In this document: positions 61,161-64,000 of the stretch, piece after piece
Layout: each line of letters starts with the position of its first letter
Position numbering within the stretch: the stretch's first letter is position 1
Source of the DNA: Bradyrhizobium sp. 132
GTDB lineage: Bacteria; Pseudomonadota; Alphaproteobacteria; Rhizobiales; Xanthobacteraceae
Reading direction: 5' to 3'
NCBI RefSeq assembly: GCF_023074185.1
Contig: NZ_JADPKY010000103.1
Coordinates: forward strand, 1 to 64,000
Length of the DNA: 64,000 nucleotides
Position numbers and translations under genes: made by a program
Notes under the pieces: generated by a model
The model's input: the letters and a program-made list of their open reading frames with translations, nothing else
Told to the model about the DNA's origin: nothing
Database searches by the model: none

Positions 61161-61167
61161 GGTCGAA

Positions 61168-61458
61168 ATGGCTCACTACATTGCCATCATTGAGGACGCC
61201 GGTCCGGACCACGCCGTTGGCGTATCGTTTCCCGACCTGCCCGGCTGCGTTTCCGGTGGCGACGATATCGACGAGGCCTTGCACAATGCGCCCGAGGCTC
61301 TGGAGCTCTACGCGCAAGATCTGAGTGGGGATGGCCGCCAGCTTCCCCGGCCCAGGACCCTGACCGAGCTCAAGGCCGATCCGAACGTCGCCGACGATCT
61401 CAGGAACTACATGGTCGTCCTGATCGAATTGCCGGCCCGCGCAGACGCTGCGGAGTGA
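61168..61458 (+). CDS. hicB: HicB-type antitoxin
   Basis: The 96-aa product reads MAHYIAIIEDAGPDHAVGVSFPDLPGCVSGGDDIDEALHNAPEALELYAQDL, the HicB_lk RNase-H-like fold. The C-terminal part lacks an obvious ribbon-helix-helix sequence but ends in a hydrophobic stretch (MVVLIELPA). It normally neutralises HicA and represses the operon. The adjacent hicA is frameshifted, so it may be a solitary antitoxin. Confidence 0.85.
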   Translation: MAHYIAIIEDAGPDHAVGVSFPDLPGCVSGGDDIDEALHNAPEALELYAQDLSGDGRQLPRPRTLTELKADPNVADDLRNYMVVLIELPARADAAE

Positions 61459-61546
61459 GGACTGTTCGCCGCACTGGCCGGCCTGTCGACAGTTCTGGTC
61501 CGAACAGGCCTTGACCACCGCGAACTTCCCCGTATCAGATGCAGCC

Positions 61547-61963
61547 ATGGTCCGGGGCTCCATCACACTGATCTTGCTGGCATTGGGTATGCCGTCGCTT
61601 GCGGCGGCGGAGACCATGAGCTTTGGCGATTCACTCGGGCTCCTGGCCAAGAGTTGCGGTGCGGAAATCGTTGCCAATTGCCGCGGCGTCAACCCGGACT
61701 CGACCCGCCTGAAGGAGTGCCTTTCCCGCAATCGCGACGTGCTCTCGCAGCAGTGCCAGAGCGACTATCTCGGCGCCTTCGATGCCATCCAGAAGCGCGT
61801 TGCCGCCCGCGTCACCGTGGCGAACGTCTGCCAGCGCGAGATCGTCAAGGTCTGCGGCGGCTCGACCAAGGAGACCAGCAAGGCGATCCCCTGCCTGATC
61901 TCGACGCCCAAGGGCATCAGCAACAACTGCCTGAAGGCCGTCGACGACGCGGGATATCGGTGA
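61547..61963 (+). CDS. Secreted cysteine-rich repeat protein
   Basis: The 138-aa product has a signal peptide (GSITLILLALGMPSLAAAE) and eight cysteines. STRLKECLSRNRDVLSQQCQ matches the GLG1-type cysteine-rich repeat (PF00839-like). Role unknown; probably periplasmic with disulfides. Its stop overlaps the next ATG (TGATG), coupling it to the OmpA-type gene. Confidence 0.75.
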   Translation: MVRGSITLILLALGMPSLAAAETMSFGDSLGLLAKSCGAEIVANCRGVNPDSTRLKECLSRNRDVLSQQCQSDYLGAFDAIQKRVAARVTVANVCQREIVKVCGGSTKETSKAIPCLISTPKGISNNCLKAVDDAGYR

Positions 61964-62634
61964 TGCGCGCGAACAGGCTTTCCACCGCCGCAATTGGCAT
62001 CGCGCTCGGTCTTGCCCTGCTCGCGGGCGCGGCAGAAGCGCAGACGGCGCCGCCGACCCGCGACGACATCGTCGCCAAGCTCAACCATTTCGAACAACCC
62101 GCTGAGATCGATATCCCCGCGCTGAAGCTGCAGGTGATGGAGCGGGCCAAGGCCAGGATCAAGAACGATCCGGGTCCGGTGAACCGGCCGCTGATCGCGC
62201 CGGATCTGGCCAATTTGCCGACCTTCACCGCGCAGATCCAGTTCGACGCCGACACGCCGATCATCCAGCCGGCGTCCTACCAGGCCGTCGGCCGCATTGC
62301 CGACGCGCTGGTCCATGCCTCGCTGCTGCCCTACACCTTCCTGATCGTCGGCCATGTCGAATCCAACGTGAAGACGCGCGAGGCTAACGCGATCCTGAGC
62401 CAGCGCCGCGCGGACGCGATCCGCGACGTGCTGGTGAACACGTTCAAGATTTCGACCAAGCGGCTGCATCCGATCGGCCTCGGCGAGGAGCAGTTTCTCG
62501 ACCGGGCCAGGCCGACTTCGGCCGCCAACGGCCAGTTGCAGATCCAGACCTTTGCCAAGCTGCCGGAGGACGAGCCTGCGCGCCCGGCTGCGGCGCCTGC
62601 GCCTGCGACGAAAAAGCCGGCCAGGAAGCACTGA
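61963..62634 (+). CDS. OmpA-family peptidoglycan-associated protein
   Basis: The 223-aa product has a signal peptide (RLSTAAIGIALGLALLAGAAEA), a helical spacer, and an OmpA C-terminal domain (about 85-205: IQFDADTPIIQPASYQAVGR, SQRRADAIRDVLVNTFKIS, LHPIGLGEEQFLD). An Ala/Pro/Lys tail follows. Binds peptidoglycan in the periplasm. The GHVE segment (FLIVGHVESN) replaces the usual GHTD. Coupled to the upstream cysteine-rich gene. Confidence 0.85.
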   Translation: MRANRLSTAAIGIALGLALLAGAAEAQTAPPTRDDIVAKLNHFEQPAEIDIPALKLQVMERAKARIKNDPGPVNRPLIAPDLANLPTFTAQIQFDADTPIIQPASYQAVGRIADALVHASLLPYTFLIVGHVESNVKTREANAILSQRRADAIRDVLVNTFKISTKRLHPIGLGEEQFLDRARPTSAANGQLQIQTFAKLPEDEPARPAAAPAPATKKPARKH

Positions 62635-62788
62635 GCGCATGCGCCCCGGCGCCTGACGGAACCCTTTGAAGTGTTGCCGTTTTGTGACCTGTCTCACAGC
62701 GCGACAGACCGGCTTTGCGCGACAATAACGCCGGTTTGTGCACCGCGCTATCAGGTGCTATAGGCTTTTTTCGCCCTTCCCCGACCCC

Positions 62789-63325
62789 ATGCTGCACGAG
62801 ACCGAGATGGCCAGTTATTTTCAACGCCAACTGGCCGACTACGTCGAATATCATCGCGATCCCTGGAATTGCGCGATGCACGTGGTCGGCATCCTCCTGC
62901 TCTTCACCGGCGCCGTACTGCCGCTGACCCTGGTGCACGTCCCGCTGTTCGGGATCGAGGTGAGCCTGGCCGTGATTTTTGCCCTGCCCGTGCTGGTCTA
63001 CTGGCTGATGCTGGACGCCGGGATCGGGCTCGGCATCCTCGCCTCGATGATCGTGCTGCTTTCTGTCGCAACCGCGATCGGCAATCAGGTCTCGATCGTC
63101 ATGATGTGGTCGATTTTTGCGGTGCTGATCGGGTCTGGCGTCGCATCGCAGATCGTCGGTCACAAGGTTTTTGAGGAGCGGCAGCCGTCGATGGTTGACC
63201 ACCCCGCCCATTTCTTGCTCGGACCGATGTTTGTCATGGCGAAATTATTCATTGCATTGGGCTTCCGTCGCGACCTTGCCGCGATTCTGGCGCCTCTTCC
63301 GACCAATTCCCTTTCAACCCGATAG
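62789..63325 (+). CDS. DUF962 / Mpo1-like membrane protein
   Basis: The 178-aa product reads YFQRQLADYVEYHRDPWNCAMHVVGILLLF, the DUF962 start with conserved YHRDPxNxxxHxxG, four helices, and VDHPAHFLLGPMFVMAKL near the end. The yeast relative Mpo1 is a dioxygenase that alpha-oxidises 2-hydroxy fatty acids; its metal-binding histidines have counterparts here (H in YHRD, NCAMH and DHPAH). The ATG at 62789 is chosen; one at 62807 is possible. Confidence 0.85.
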   Translation: MLHETEMASYFQRQLADYVEYHRDPWNCAMHVVGILLLFTGAVLPLTLVHVPLFGIEVSLAVIFALPVLVYWLMLDAGIGLGILASMIVLLSVATAIGNQVSIVMMWSIFAVLIGSGVASQIVGHKVFEERQPSMVDHPAHFLLGPMFVMAKLFIALGFRRDLAAILAPLPTNSLSTR

Positions 63326-63354
63326 TTCTAGACGCGAAACAAGCAAACCTCTGC

Positions 63355-64000
63355 ATGGCTCTCGTACTGGTTACCGGTGGCAGCGGCTTCATCGGACATC
63401 ATCTCGTAGAAGTGCTCCGCGCCCGTGGGCAGCGGGTGCGTGTTCTCGATGTGCGTGCGCCGGCGACGGCGAATGCCGACGTTGAATATGCCCATGGCTC
63501 GGTGCTGGACGGCGCCGCGGTCGATGCAGCGATCATGGGCGTCGATCAGGTCTATCACCTCGCCGGCCTGCCCGGCATGTGGGTCGCCGACAAGCAGGCC
63601 TTTCACGACGTCAATTGCCGCGGCACAGAGATCGTGCTCGCGGCGGCGATGAAGCGCGGCGTCTCCCGCTTCCTGCACTGCTCGACGGAATCGATCCTGT
63701 TCCCGTATTCTGACCTGGGCGGTGTTCCCGCCGAAGAAGCGCTGCAGCCGGCTGATGCGATGCCGGGCGCCTACACGCGGTCGAAATCGCTGGCCGAGCA
63801 TTGCGCCGCGAAGGCCGCGGCTGAAGGTTTTCCGCTGGTGATCGGCACGCCGACCATGCCGATCGGTGCCGCCGACCACAATCTGACGCCGCCGACCGCG
63901 ATGCTGTGGTACTTCCTCCAGAAGAAGGTGCAGCCGCACCTCAACTTCCTGGTCAATCTCGTCGACGTCCGCGACGTGGCCATGGGCCTCGTGCTGACCA
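63355..64000 (+). CDS. NAD-dependent epimerase/dehydratase (partial at window edge)
   Basis: The first 215 residues of an extended SDR are visible: VLVTGGSGFIGHHLVEVLRARG (G-x-x-G-x-x-G cofactor site), DQVYHLAGLPGM, FLHCSTESILFP and the active-site YTRSKSLAEH (Y-x-x-x-K). It is similar in layout to HpnA-type enzymes of hopanoid clusters, but the rest lies outside the window and I cannot confirm this. It begins 29 bases after the DUF962 gene. Confidence 0.85.
   Translation, partial: MALVLVTGGSGFIGHHLVEVLRARGQRVRVLDVRAPATANADVEYAHGSVLDGAAVDAAIMGVDQVYHLAGLPGMWVADKQAFHDVNCRGTEIVLAAAMKRGVSRFLHCSTESILFPYSDLGGVPAEEALQPADAMPGAYTRSKSLAEHCAAKAAAEGFPLVIGTPTMPIGAADHNLTPPTAMLWYFLQKKVQPHLNFLVNLVDVRDVAMGLVLT

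Noticed and set aside
1..64000. CRISPR arrays, tRNA and rRNA genes
   Set aside because: None seen on reading intergenic DNA; repeats found are dispersed palindromes without regular spacers.

Overview
The window is GC-rich, densely coded DNA from an alphaproteobacterium of the order Rhizobiales, most likely Bradyrhizobium or a close relative. The best evidence is a circularly permuted two-piece tmRNA whose tag reads ANDNFAPVAQAA. It lies beside an alphaproteobacterial-type sspB. Other support comes from the hflK-hflC-DUF2065-degP order, DUF2336, DUF4169 and DUF1328 proteins, and several families of short palindromic intergenic repeats typical of this group. The genus is inferred from remembered family features, not from a database search.

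Layout. 1-2.2 kb is a damaged accessory patch: the end of an IS30-type element sits inside an IS3-type element, which itself interrupts a type ISP restriction-modification gene. 2.4-8.3 kb (all minus) is core: degP, DUF2065, hflC, hflK, folA, a GNAT gene and thyA. 8.5-12.5 kb holds transporters: a tctC remnant, tctA, tctB and a two-subunit chromate transporter. 12.6-18.1 kb (plus) is core again: ssrA, sspB, fumC, two small genes and feoAB behind a candidate Irr-type iron box. 18.4-20.2 kb carries a GAF histidine kinase and a GNAT gene.

20.15-26.8 kb is the most unusual stretch. A block of about 6 kb lies between two roughly 110-bp direct repeats. Each repeat contains the 3' end of a GNAT gene facing the 3' end of a DUF417 (RclC-like) gene. 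The left copy belongs to an intact GNAT gene and holds only the last codons of DUF417. The right copy belongs to an intact DUF417 gene and holds only the last codons of GNAT. Inside are an unknown 550-residue membrane protein behind a perfect TGTGA-N6-TCACA site, a two-helix membrane protein, a periplasmic DUF302 protein, a monohaem cytochrome c, a Tat-exported SoxC-like molybdopterin enzyme, and a divergent RclR-like AraC regulator with two cysteines placed like the sensing pair of RclR. I read this as a transferred periplasmic redox or oxidant-response module.

27-45 kb contains DUF2336, a large AsmA protein, a P450/TetR pair sharing an 11-bp-arm palindrome, a decayed HD-GYP gene, a translationally coupled glycan operon (63-aa protein, ManA-like isomerase, GT4-fusion glycosyltransferase, GH130 phosphorylase), a lower-GC patch, a truncated EAL gene abutting an MFS transporter, and a CHASE-GGDEF-EAL protein. 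46-50 kb is a TRAP transporter with a 2-hydroxyacid dehydrogenase. 50-64 kb holds a secreted caspase-like protein, a SulP transporter, a His/Gly-rich LTXXQ protein, a FAD-linked oxidase, a thioesterase, DUF1328, a UvrD-type helicase with a palindromic repeat inserted in frame, a hicAB pair with a frameshifted toxin, envelope proteins and a partial epimerase.

Recurrent themes are mobile or palindromic repeats entering genes, and decay of accessory genes (R-M enzyme, tctC, HD-GYP, EAL, hicA) next to intact core operons. I saw no CRISPR array, tRNA or rRNA gene.
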